This document shows, piece after piece, positions 24,531 to 32,298 of a stretch of DNA of 64,000 bases (position 1 is its first letter; every line of letters starts with the position of its first letter). Below the pieces are notes generated by a model. The model had not been told where the DNA came from. It did not search any database and saw nothing but the letters and a program-made list of their open reading frames with translations. This DNA is from CAYWEM01 sp964457225 (lineage in GTDB: Bacteria; Acidobacteriota; Aminicenantia; UBA2199), in NCBI GenBank assembly GCA_964457225.1, contig CAYWEM010000012.1:1-64000 (forward strand), read 5' to 3'. A program made the translations under genes and the position numbers.

Positions 24531-25364
24531 TCAAAGAATATCCAATAAATTAAGCAGCAAAGAACTGGAAATCAGCAAAACGATCAGGGCATTGAGCCAC
24601 AATCCCTGTTTTCCGCTTGGCAACAGCAGACCGGTGCCCCCTTGATAGGCCCTGTATTCCGGAAAATGCCCCCAGCGGGACTCAGCAGCCTTTTCCAGTA
24701 TCGGCACCCCGCTGCCGAAACGCAGCAGCAGCAGGATGGCCACGGGACTGATCAGTCCCAGGCCGGCCCCCAAAGCATCAAGAGCCGGCAATACAAAAAG
24801 ATAAACTCCGGTCCAGACCAGGATTTCTCCCAGGTAATTGGGATGACGGCTCAGCCGCCAGAGTCCCGAATCGATCCAGCGGTCGCGGTTGGCCGGGTGC
24901 GAACGGAAACGAGATTTTTGCTGGTCGGCTGTCGCTTCCAGCAGCAGGCCGGTCAGCCATAATAACAGTCCGGGCCAGACAGCCGGACTCATTCGCGAAA
25001 TCGGTTTGACAAAAAACAAAAAAACCGGCAGTAACAGGAGCCAGGCCGTAAAACCCTGGGCCAACCAGAAAAAGGCAAAACGCCTGAAGTCAGTTCTGAT
25101 TTCGTTGAAACGCCGGTCGACTTTGCCGGCCCTGATGCGCAGGTAAAGAAACCCCCCCAGGCGCAGGGCCCAGGCCAGGATCATGAACAACAACACCAGG
25201 CCGTAAGTGCCGGCCCGGCTCAGGCTGAAAGCCGTCAGGACCAGCAGGGCAAAGGTGAGAGCGTAGGAAAGATCCGTTAACTTGTCGGTCCGGTGGAGAT
25301 AGGCCGGGATGAACATCAATGAATTCAAACCCAGGGCCAGCAGTAGATAAAGCAGTAATTGCAT
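24531..25364 (-). CDS. DUF1295 / steroid-reductase-fold membrane protein
   Basis: 277 residues with about seven hydrophobic segments. The C-terminal LWRLSRHPNYLGEILVWTGVYL motif and EYRAYQGGTGLLLP segment define the DUF1295 family (ICMT / 3-oxo-5-alpha-steroid 4-dehydrogenase C-terminal fold). Known relatives are NAD(P)H-dependent reductases or methyltransferases acting on lipids; this one is not assigned. The start ATG at 25364 has no Shine-Dalgarno and lies 11 nt after the CCA end of tRNA-Ser, so the mRNA 5' end may be made by tRNA 3' processing. Confidence 0.82.
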   Translation of the reverse strand: MQLLLYLLLALGLNSLMFIPAYLHRTDKLTDLSYALTFALLVLTAFSLSRAGTYGLVLLFMILAWALRLGGFLYLRIRAGKVDRRFNEIRTDFRRFAFFWLAQGFTAWLLLLPVFLFFVKPISRMSPAVWPGLLLWLTGLLLEATADQQKSRFRSHPANRDRWIDSGLWRLSRHPNYLGEILVWTGVYLFVLPALDALGAGLGLISPVAILLLLRFGSGVPILEKAAESRWGHFPEYRAYQGGTGLLLPSGKQGLWLNALIVLLISSSLLLNLLDIL

Positions 25365-25375
25365 TTTACTGTTAA

Positions 25376-25465
<90 letters not shown>

Positions 25466-25477
25466 GGCGGAAAAGCC

Positions 25478-25506
25478 ATTTTAGCTTTTTTTGCCTTTCT
25501 TTGCAA
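25478..25506 (-). promoter_or_regulatory. Promoter of tRNA-Ser
   Basis: Reverse strand: TTGCAA (25501-25506), 17-bp spacer, TAAAAT (25478-25483). Predicted start near 25471, about 6 nt before the mature 5' end. Confidence 0.7.
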
Positions 25507-25567
25507 GTGCGGTTATCAGGCGCTTTTCACGAGTTAATTGTCCTGGCCGTTTTTTCTCCTCATTTTA

Positions 25568-25596
25568 TTGACATGAAAGTTCTTATTAAATATAAT
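25568..25596 (+). promoter_or_regulatory. Consensus sigma70 promoter of the TPR protein gene
   Basis: TTGACA (25568-25573), exactly 17 bp, TATAAT (25591-25596): a perfect consensus. The start near 25603 gives a leader of about 29 nt containing GGAGG. This predicts strong constitutive expression. Confidence 0.85.
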
Positions 25597-25631
25597 GAAT
25601 TTTAATCCCCGTTTTGGAGGAAACTACAAAA

Positions 25632-26729
25632 ATGAAACGTCTGTTCATCCTTTCAATCGTTTTCCTGATAAGCTTTTCATTTCTTTGCGGTCAAAAGAAA
25701 AAGAGGGACGAGCTTTTCATGGAGGCCATCCAGGAACGCAACCCCCAGCAAAAAATGGTCAAGCTCCAGGAATACCTGGAACTCCAGGGGAGAAGAGAAG
25801 ACAACCTGACCAGGATTCTGTACTTTCACCTGGCCACCACCGCCCACCAGGTCAAGGAATACGAGAAAACCATTGAATACGGCGAACGCGCGCTTTCCTA
25901 CAAGGACCAGGATGAAGCCAACAAGCTGAGTCTCTACCTCTACATGGCCGATGCTCATTTCATCCTCAAGGATCCCGACAAGGCCTACGATTACGCCCAA
26001 ATGACCATCGAGCTGGGCAATAACCTTAATGCATCCCGCAATGACAACCAGATAAAAAACAACTTCATAGCTCCGGCCATGGAACTTCAGGTCAGAATCA
26101 TTGAAAGCCGTTCCAACGGTGATGAAAACCAGATCAAGGTTTTCGACAAATTGATCGACATCTACCAGGTCAACCCGTCTCCCCGCTACCTGCAGATGAT
26201 CATGGCCTATGCCAACCAGCTTCTGCAGAAGAACAACATCGACAAGGTCATCGAAAACCTGGAAAAAGCCTTCAACATCAACCGGGGGCTTGAGATCGCC
26301 AGAGCACTGGGACAGCTTTACAATCAGAAAGGCGACCGTGAACGCACCCTGGAATACTTTAAAATCACCTATGAAATGCAGAAAAATGCCGTAACCGCCT
26401 ACAACATCGGCGTACTTCTGCTCCCCAGAGAAGAAATCGAATCCCTGCAGGCTGTTCTCGAACAGGGTGAGAACGTCGATTTTGCCAACATCGCATTCAG
26501 GGATCACCTTGAGGAATCGATGCGCTACCTGGCTGAAGCTTCCCTCCTCAAGGATGAAAAATTCTCGCCTCAGGCCGAAACACTGCTGCATTCACTCTTC
26601 TTCAAGATAAAAGTGTTCATCGACCAGACTCCAGTCGATGAGCAGGAAACACTTTACCATGAACTGCTGGCCGCAGCCCGGGCCCGCCTGGGAATAGAAC
26701 AGGAAGAAACAGCCGAAAACCAGGGCTGA
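25632..26729 (+). CDS. Exported TPR-repeat protein
   Basis: 365 residues. The ATG at 25632 follows GGAGG; a TTG-initiated extension is unnecessary. Residues 1-27 are a signal peptide ending near FLCGQ; the Cys is not in a good lipobox, so periplasmic or loosely lipidated. The mature protein has tetratricopeptide-like helical pairs: YFHLATTAHQVKEYEKTIEYGERAL, LYMADAHFILKDPDKAYDYA, and ENLEKAFNINRGLEIARALGQLYNQKGD. TPR proteins mediate protein-protein assembly. It has a perfect consensus promoter, suggesting abundance. Partner unknown; it stands alone between tRNA-Ser and the NAD synthetase pair. Confidence 0.8.
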   Translation: MKRLFILSIVFLISFSFLCGQKKKRDELFMEAIQERNPQQKMVKLQEYLELQGRREDNLTRILYFHLATTAHQVKEYEKTIEYGERALSYKDQDEANKLSLYLYMADAHFILKDPDKAYDYAQMTIELGNNLNASRNDNQIKNNFIAPAMELQVRIIESRSNGDENQIKVFDKLIDIYQVNPSPRYLQMIMAYANQLLQKNNIDKVIENLEKAFNINRGLEIARALGQLYNQKGDRERTLEYFKITYEMQKNAVTAYNIGVLLLPREEIESLQAVLEQGENVDFANIAFRDHLEESMRYLAEASLLKDEKFSPQAETLLHSLFFKIKVFIDQTPVDEQETLYHELLAAARARLGIEQEETAENQG

Positions 26730-26788
26730 AAATACGGATTTCGCCCCCTCCCCGGCGAAAAAGCGGGACGGGAAATTAATTCGGCTTA

Positions 26789-26797
26789 TGTTATAAT
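26789..26797 (+). promoter_or_regulatory. Extended -10 promoter of the NAD synthetase pair, leaderless
   Basis: TGT-TATAAT (26789-26797), no clear -35. The predicted start at 26804 is the A of the ATG, with no Shine-Dalgarno. Confidence 0.6.
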
Positions 26798-26803
26798 TCC
26801 GGC

Positions 26804-27661
26804 ATGAAAATTCGCGCACTGCAGTTCTGTCCGGTTCTGGGTTCCATCAGGGGCAATCTCGATTTTCACCTGTCCGCCCTGCAGAAAGCGGCATCTGCCG
26901 GTATTGACCTGGTTGTGTTCCCGGAACTAAGTCTCAGCGGTTACCAGCTCAAGGACCTGATCAGAGAATGTGCGCTCAGGCCTGACAGTCCTGAAATCAA
27001 AGAACTGTCAGACATGAGCCGGACTGTCAGCTTCATCCTAGGCGCGCCTTACGAAGATCCTCCGGGCATTTTTTACAATTGCGCCCTGTTTTTTTCCGGC
27101 GGCCGGCTGAGACACCTGCATCGCAAAGTGCAACTGCCGAATTTCGGCATTTTCGAGGAAAAAATGATCTTTCGGGCCGGAAGTACTTTTCTGCCTTTCA
27201 AGGCGGGCGAACTGCAGGCCGGAATCCTCATATGCCGTGAAATCCTGTTCCCGACTTACGCCTACCTCTATTTTCTTCAGGGCGTTGAACTGCTGATAGG
27301 CATTTCCAACAGTCCCCAGCGTGGTATCGGCGGGCAAAGCGGTTTCAGTTCCTTTGCTCTCTGGGAAACCATGGGCGAGCTTTTCAGCCGCTTTTTCCAT
27401 TTCAACTATCTCTTCGTCAATCGCACCGGCTTTGAAGAAGGCATCGGCTTTGGGGGGGGCTCGTTTTTCGCCGCCCCGGGTTCCGGCATAACCAGTCGGG
27501 CTGCCTATGTCGAAGACTCGGTGCTGGATATCAGCTTGGATCCCCTGGCCGTCAGGCGGGCCAGGATAGCCGGCAATTACCTCCGCGATGAGGATCCGGG
27601 AATTGTACTGCGGGAATTGCAGAGAATTACAGGAGACAAGAATGGACTGCCGGCTGGTTGA
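26804..27661 (+). CDS. Nitrilase-fold glutamine amidohydrolase, glutaminase half of a split NAD synthetase
   Basis: 285 residues. Carbon-nitrogen hydrolase triad: Glu41 in FPELSLSGYQLKDL, Lys108 in HRKVQLPNFGIFEE and Cys144 in LICREILFPTYA. The GIFEEKMIFRAG stretch is typical of the glutaminase domain of glutamine-dependent NadE. Normally this domain is fused N-terminally to the synthetase; here it is a separate gene whose end overlaps the synthetase gene by 20 nt. It would release ammonia from glutamine for NAD amidation. Start ATG at 26804 is supported by the adjacent -10 rather than a Shine-Dalgarno. Confidence 0.88.
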   Translation: MKIRALQFCPVLGSIRGNLDFHLSALQKAASAGIDLVVFPELSLSGYQLKDLIRECALRPDSPEIKELSDMSRTVSFILGAPYEDPPGIFYNCALFFSGGRLRHLHRKVQLPNFGIFEEKMIFRAGSTFLPFKAGELQAGILICREILFPTYAYLYFLQGVELLIGISNSPQRGIGGQSGFSSFALWETMGELFSRFFHFNYLFVNRTGFEEGIGFGGGSFFAAPGSGITSRAAYVEDSVLDISLDPLAVRRARIAGNYLRDEDPGIVLRELQRITGDKNGLPAG

Positions 27662-28448
27662 AAAGACCCTGTTGCGCTTTATTTCTGATTCCTGCGCCAA
27701 GCACGGCTTCAACCGCGGCCTGGTTGGAGTATCTGGGGGGCTTGATTCGGCTGTTGTCCTGGCCCTGGTCTGCCGCGCCCTGGGTCCGCAGAACACTTTC
27801 GCATTGTTTATGCCATACCGTCTCTCCGCTCCGGAATCAAGCATCCATGCCCGGCTTATATCCGGAAAACTTGGAGTGAACCAGACCGATATAGACATCA
27901 GCCCGGCCATAGACTCCTATTTTTCACGTTTCCCATCCGAGAACGACCTGCAGCTGGGCAACAAGTGCGCCCGCGAGAGAATGTCCGTACTTTACGATTT
28001 TTCCCAGCGACTAAAGGCCCTGGTCATCGGCACCTCGAACAAAAGTGAATTCCTGGTCGGCTACTCAACTCAATTCGGAGATTCAGCGGCTGCCTTTTTC
28101 CCCATCGGCGATCTTTACAAAACCCAGGTGCGCGAACTGGCGCATTACCTGGAAATTCCGGCCGAAATCCTGGCCAAGAGTCCCAGCGCCGACCTCTGGC
28201 CCGGGCAGACCGATGAAGCGGAAATAGGTTTGACTTACGATGAACTGGACGCCATTCTGAGCCGACTGGTCGACCGGGGTTTTACTGCCGGGGAAATCAG
28301 CGCGGCCGGGTTCGCGGCTGAAAAAGTAGACCGGGTTCGCGAATTGGTACGCAACAGCCAGTTCAAGCGAACCATGCCGCCGATTGCCAAGCTCCAGGAA
28401 AGAACCATAGGCCTTGACTTCAGATACCTGCGCGACTGGGGACGATGA
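27642..28448 (+). CDS. nadE: NAD synthetase domain (ammonia-using half)
   Basis: 268 residues. ATG at 27642 follows AGGAG; a longer frame would lie in the upstream gene. The PP-loop SGGLDS is at 31-36, with GTSNKSEFLVGYSTQFGDSAA and the later KSPSADLWPGQTDE motifs specific to NadE. It adenylates deamido-NAD and amidates it to NAD+. The upstream nitrilase-fold protein probably supplies ammonia, so the two genes together replace the fused enzyme. The C-terminus ends in LDFRYLRDWGR. A 3-nt gap precedes rsmI. Confidence 0.92.
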   Translation: MDCRLVEKTLLRFISDSCAKHGFNRGLVGVSGGLDSAVVLALVCRALGPQNTFALFMPYRLSAPESSIHARLISGKLGVNQTDIDISPAIDSYFSRFPSENDLQLGNKCARERMSVLYDFSQRLKALVIGTSNKSEFLVGYSTQFGDSAAAFFPIGDLYKTQVRELAHYLEIPAEILAKSPSADLWPGQTDEAEIGLTYDELDAILSRLVDRGFTAGEISAAGFAAEKVDRVRELVRNSQFKRTMPPIAKLQERTIGLDFRYLRDWGR

Positions 28449-28451
28449 GCC

Positions 28452-29258
28452 ATGGCTCTGTTTCTGGTCCCCACCCCGCTGGGCAACCTGGGTGACCTTT
28501 CGGCCAGGGTGATTGAAACCCTGCGCCGGGTTGATTTCGTCATCGCCGAAGACTCCAGGCCCTGCCTGCACCTGCTGAACCACCTCGGGATCCGCAAGCG
28601 TATTTACACTCTTTACCGGCCCAGGGAGGAAAAACAGACTTCGATCATACTGCCTCTGCTGAAAAACCGCGACGCCGCCCTGGTATCCGACGCAGGCACT
28701 CCGACCATATCAGATCCCGGTTTCTTGCTGATCAGCCGGGCTATTGCCGAGGACATCACCGTGATCCCCCTGCCCGGACCAGCCGCCTTTGTTCCGGCCC
28801 TGGTAGCTTCGGGAATTGACCCGGCTCGTTTTCTTTTTCTCGGTTTCCCGCCGCGCAAATCTTCAGATCGCCTGTCCTTCCTGCTTGAACTGGCGGATTT
28901 GCCCTATACCCTGGTATTCTACGAATCACCGCGCCGGGTGACCGGGCTGCTGGCCGCCTGTCATGAAGCCTTCGGTGACCGGGCCTTTGCCCTGGCCAAG
29001 GAAATCAGTAAAAAGAACGAAAAAATCATCCGCGGCCGGCTGTCCGCCTGGGCGGAAACCCTGGCCGGAGAAACAATACTGGGGGAAATGACCCTGGTAA
29101 TCGCCGGGGGCTCCAGGCCTGTCCGCCAAGCCCCTTCGATAGAATCCAGGGAAGATCTTTACCGTTATTTCAAGACCTGGCACGGTATTCCCAAGAACAG
29201 GCTGAAAGCGGTGATCCAGGGAACGGGCAAAGAAGGGAAACCCGGAAAAGGACTGTAA
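28452..29258 (+). CDS. rsmI: RsmI, 16S rRNA 2'-O-methyltransferase
   Basis: 268 residues, ATG at 28452, 3 nt after nadE. The SAM-binding region has LVPTPLGNLGDLSARVIETL, VIAEDSRPC (Asp/Arg in place of the usual EDTR, giving EDSR), LVSDAGTPTISDPG and IPLPGPAAFVPALVASG. RsmI methylates the ribose of C1402 in 16S rRNA. The C-terminal region, Lys/Gly-rich, is extended slightly. Its last 23 nt overlap the 3' end of rnpB on the opposite strand. It completes the operon nitrilase-nadE-rsmI. Confidence 0.94.
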   Translation: MALFLVPTPLGNLGDLSARVIETLRRVDFVIAEDSRPCLHLLNHLGIRKRIYTLYRPREEKQTSIILPLLKNRDAALVSDAGTPTISDPGFLLISRAIAEDITVIPLPGPAAFVPALVASGIDPARFLFLGFPPRKSSDRLSFLLELADLPYTLVFYESPRRVTGLLAACHEAFGDRAFALAKEISKKNEKIIRGRLSAWAETLAGETILGEMTLVIAGGSRPVRQAPSIESREDLYRYFKTWHGIPKNRLKAVIQGTGKEGKPGKGL

Positions 29259-29603
29259 GCCGGGTTCTGTCTGGAAGAACCATTTGTCTTGACCGTTCAT
29301 CTCTGAGCGGTTCCAGCGGCTAACCCGAGGACTTCGGCCGGGCCGGCCTCAGACGTCCTTCTTTTTAGCCTTGCTCCGGATGGGGTTTGTCTCAGTCCGT
29401 GTCGTCGCCGCAACGGACGGTGAGCTCTTACCTCACCTTTTCACCCTTACCCTCGAAAGGGCGGTCTGTTCTCTGTGACACTTTCCTGTTCCGCTCGCCT
29501 GGAGCGGAAAGTTCCCGTTAGGAACCATCCTGCCCTGCGGAGCCCGGACTTTCCTCCCCCTTCATCAAGAAGAGGGCGATTCTTCATCCTCTTCCGAGTT
29601 TCC
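29236..29603 (-). ncRNA. rnpB: RNase P RNA, type A
   Basis: About 368 nt on the reverse strand. The core is clear: GAGGAAAGTCCGGGCTCC near the 5' side, GGCAGGATGG...TAACGG, ACAGAGAACAGACCGCC, GGTAAGGGTGAAAAGGTG and AGACAGAACCCGGCTTA near the 3' end. The ends can pair as an 18-bp P1 helix: 29586-29603 with 29236-29253, all pairs Watson-Crick except three G-U. The 5' end lies inside the last 39 nt of the regulator gene; the 3' end overlaps rsmI antisense. It is the catalytic RNA for tRNA 5' maturation. Confidence 0.92.
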
Positions 29604-30956
29604 GGGAGTAATTATATCATATGCGGCCATTTTCTTGTAGAGATTGCTGCGCGGCAGTTCGATTTCCCTGGCGGTACGGGCGATGTTGAAGGAAAATTCC
29701 TTCAGTTTTTCGTTCAGGAAACACTTTTCAGAATTCTCCTTGAATTCCCGCCAGGTTCGGCTTGAAGGAATTTCGCCGGCCGCCGGGGGCTCGGAAACAA
29801 AACCCGACGGCAGGTCCGCAAGGGTGATGGTTTCACCCGGAGACATGATCAGCAGGCGCTCGACTATGTTTCGCAGTTCACGTACGTTGCCCGGCCATGA
29901 ATATCCCTGGAAAGAAGCCAGGACTTCAGCCGAGAATTTTTTCCGACGGCGGTTGTTTTCCTCGGAAAAATAGGCCAGGAAATGTTCCACCAGGAGCGGA
30001 ACGTCATCCCGGCGCTCGCGCAAGGAAGGAGAATTGATGGGAATAACGTTCAGCCTGAAATAGAGATCTTCCCGAAAATTGCCTTCCCTGATTTCCCGGG
30101 CCAGGTCCTTGTTGGTGGCGGCGATGATGCGCACGTCCACTTTTTTCACCTCGCTGGAACCAACGGGTTGCACTTCGCCTTCCTCCAGAACACGCAGCAC
30201 CTTGGCCTGGGCCTTCAGGCTCAGGTCACCGATTTCATCGAGAAAGATGGTGCCGCGGTGCGCGGTGTCAAACTTGCCGCTCTTTTTTTCATGGGCCCCG
30301 GTGAAAGAACCCTTTTCATGACCAAAAAGCTCGCTTTCAATGAGTTCATCCGGAATGGCCGCGCAATTGACCTGAACGAATTTCTGCCCCTTGCGCCGGG
30401 ACAGGCGGTGAATCTCCCTGGCGATCAATTCCTTTCCGGTACCGCTTTCACCGTTTATCAACACCGTGGAATCAGTGCCGGCGACTCTTTCAATCAAATC
30501 CCGGAGTTGCATCATGACCCGGGATTGGCCGACCAGCGAGTACTTCTTTTCCCCCTGCTTGCGCAGCAGGAAGTTTTCCCGGCGCAAAGCCACCTTATCG
30601 GCAGCATTGCGCACGGCCAACAGGAGACGTTCCCGGGAAATGGGCTTTTCCAGGAAATCCAGGGCGCCCAGGCGGGCCGCCTGCAGCGCTTCATCTATGC
30701 CGGAGTGACCTGATATCATGATAACTTCGGCCAGGGGATGTTCCGCGCGTATGGTTTTAAGGGCGGTCAGGCCGTCAATGCCGGGCATTTTCACATCGAG
30801 CAGGATTATATCCGGTTGCCCGGTGCCGACCATGGCGATGCCTTCCATGGCGTCGCGGGCCGTGTCAACCAGGTAATTCTCGTAACTCAGCACCATGCGT
30901 ATTGATTCCAGAATGTTTTTCTCATCGTCTATGACCAGCACTTTGAATTGTTCCAT
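29565..30956 (-). CDS. NtrC/ZraR-type sigma54-dependent response regulator
   Basis: 463 residues. The receiver domain has DDE at 10-12 and the phosphoacceptor Asp54 in ILLDVKMPG. The AAA+ domain shows GESGTGKE (Walker A), the sigma54-contacting loop GSFTGA and FLDEIGDL (Walker B). A C-terminal Fis-type helix-turn-helix follows (FNIARTAREIELPRSNLYKKM). It activates sigma54 promoters when phosphorylated. No histidine kinase is adjacent. The ATG at 30956 lacks a Shine-Dalgarno; a TGGTATAAA -10 lies 7 nt before it. The final codons contain the promoter and 5' end of rnpB. Confidence 0.93.
   Translation of the reverse strand: MEQFKVLVIDDEKNILESIRMVLSYENYLVDTARDAMEGIAMVGTGQPDIILLDVKMPGIDGLTALKTIRAEHPLAEVIMISGHSGIDEALQAARLGALDFLEKPISRERLLLAVRNAADKVALRRENFLLRKQGEKKYSLVGQSRVMMQLRDLIERVAGTDSTVLINGESGTGKELIAREIHRLSRRKGQKFVQVNCAAIPDELIESELFGHEKGSFTGAHEKKSGKFDTAHRGTIFLDEIGDLSLKAQAKVLRVLEEGEVQPVGSSEVKKVDVRIIAATNKDLAREIREGNFREDLYFRLNVIPINSPSLRERRDDVPLLVEHFLAYFSEENNRRRKKFSAEVLASFQGYSWPGNVRELRNIVERLLIMSPGETITLADLPSGFVSEPPAAGEIPSSRTWREFKENSEKCFLNEKLKEFSFNIARTAREIELPRSNLYKKMAAYDIITPGNSEEDEESPSS
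29611..29619 (-). promoter_or_regulatory. Extended -10 promoter of rnpB, inside a coding sequence
   Basis: Reverse strand TGA-TATAAT, with the predicted start at 29603-29604, exactly where the P1 helix strand GGAAACTCGG begins. It is embedded in the response regulator's last codons. Confidence 0.7.
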
Positions 30957-30963
30957 ACTGCTG

Positions 30964-30972
30964 TTTATACCA
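30964..30972 (-). promoter_or_regulatory. Extended -10 promoter of the response regulator, near-leaderless
   Basis: Reverse strand TGG-TATAAA (TATAAA at 30964-30969). Predicted start near 30957, 1 nt before the ATG. The -35 region TGTACC is weak. Confidence 0.5.
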
Positions 30973-31002
30973 GAATCAAACCCGCAGGTACAGTAGAAAG
31001 CC

Positions 31003-32298
31003 TTATAAAACGAACATACCGTCACGGCGGCGCCTGGCTGAACAAAGAAGATAGGGTGCACCGACCACGAAATTGCTCTTGAAAAATTTGATTTCCTTGG
31101 AAACCATCTGCACGCTGTTTAAAAAGGAAGCCGGGCTGGCCTGCAGTTGAAAATGTACCGCCTCGGAAAAATCACCGCCCTGGAAGAGATAGCCGTAGAG
31201 CGAATAAACATCTCCGGTCCCGAAGCCACTATCGGTCCTGCGGCCCGCCCTGGTGACCAGGATGCCGCGGCCGGATTCGGAAATCAGCCTGTCCAGCGGA
31301 TAAGCCGAGGGTTTTACCACCAGGTTTGAAAAAAGAGTCCTGGGCACCAGCGTGCGCGGATCCCGGAAACCGTTTCCCCCGCCCTGTTTACCGCCGGCAA
31401 AAGCACTCTCCAGGTCGGAAATCGTAGCCGAAAAAACCCCCTTGTTCAGCAAAACCTTTTCCCGGGCTGTAACACCCTCATCATCAAAGGGTACTGAACC
31501 CGGCCGTGCTTCCAGCCGGGGATGATCAGCCAAGGTCAGGACCGGAGCCGCTGCCCCCGGTTTTTTCCCGGCTGTTTCAGTCAGGCTGAAAAGATCGGCG
31601 CAATCGGCGACCAGCACCGCCGCTGCTTCCGGGGCCAGGATCAGGTTGCCGCCGCTGTTATTCGGCGGGGCTTGATCAGTTATTGAATTCAGCAGGTTCT
31701 GAGCCCGGGCTACCAGGTTGAACGGGTTTATCTGGTTGAAGAAAACCGTGTCTTCAGCAATCTCAATGACCCGGTCCCGGCTGGAGAAAAACAGGCGCAG
31801 AGAAAAAAGCGATTTCTTGTATTTTCCGGAAAAGCCCCGGGAGTTCAGCAGGTGGATTTTCCTGAGTTGCCGGTGAAAACTGAGGTTGAGCATTTTCAAA
31901 CCGGGAAAGGAAACCAGGGCTTCGGAAACTGCTTCACGAACGGCACTCAACTGGTCACGCTCATCCGCATTCACGGCTCCGTCAAACACGCGCAAGGGTT
32001 CGGCGACGAGGCGATCCGGCAACAGGGAACCGTAGTTACGGCCCCGCCTGGGCATCACCGCGGAACGTATGCGGTTAAATGCGTTGGCCGCGCTTTTCCA
32101 GTCAGGTTTTCCCAGGGCGAAGTGAACCGGGTCTCCCTGCTCCCAGAAACAGCGAACCGCGATCCGGTCAAACTGGGAACCGTGTTTCTGGATGCCGGCC
32201 GACCCTTCCTGCCAGGAAAGACGTTCTCCGCTTTCACGGAACACTTCCACCACGCTGAATCCGGCATTCAATCCCATTTCCAGCAGGCGTTCCATCAT
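31003..32298 (-). CDS. tldE: TldE/PmbA-like subunit of the TldD/E protease
   Basis: 431 residues. It shares the TldD/PmbA fold but lacks the HExxxH motif, as expected for the non-catalytic partner TldE/PmbA. Landmarks are the central LILAPEAAAVLVADC region, PFDDEGVTAREKVLLNKGVF and the GILVTRAGRRTDSGFGTGDVYSLYGY segment close to the C-terminus. Start ATG at 32298 overlaps the tldD stop (ATGA), showing translational coupling. TldD/E degrade unfolded peptides and mature microcin-like peptides. It ends 46 nt before the response regulator, which has its own promoter. Confidence 0.88.
   Translation of the reverse strand: MMERLLEMGLNAGFSVVEVFRESGERLSWQEGSAGIQKHGSQFDRIAVRCFWEQGDPVHFALGKPDWKSAANAFNRIRSAVMPRRGRNYGSLLPDRLVAEPLRVFDGAVNADERDQLSAVREAVSEALVSFPGLKMLNLSFHRQLRKIHLLNSRGFSGKYKKSLFSLRLFFSSRDRVIEIAEDTVFFNQINPFNLVARAQNLLNSITDQAPPNNSGGNLILAPEAAAVLVADCADLFSLTETAGKKPGAAAPVLTLADHPRLEARPGSVPFDDEGVTAREKVLLNKGVFSATISDLESAFAGGKQGGGNGFRDPRTLVPRTLFSNLVVKPSAYPLDRLISESGRGILVTRAGRRTDSGFGTGDVYSLYGYLFQGGDFSEAVHFQLQASPASFLNSVQMVSKEIKFFKSNFVVGAPYLLCSARRRRDGMFVL

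Noticed and set aside
25677..26591. 304-codon frame opposite the TPR protein
   Set aside because: Shadow of the TPR gene on the opposite strand; the TPR gene has a consensus promoter and Shine-Dalgarno.
26804..28448. Fused glutamine-dependent NAD synthetase broken by a sequencing error
   Set aside because: The two genes use separate starts, the second with an AGGAG site, and they overlap by 20 nt without a shared frame; treated as a true split, with an indel still listed as a refuting test.
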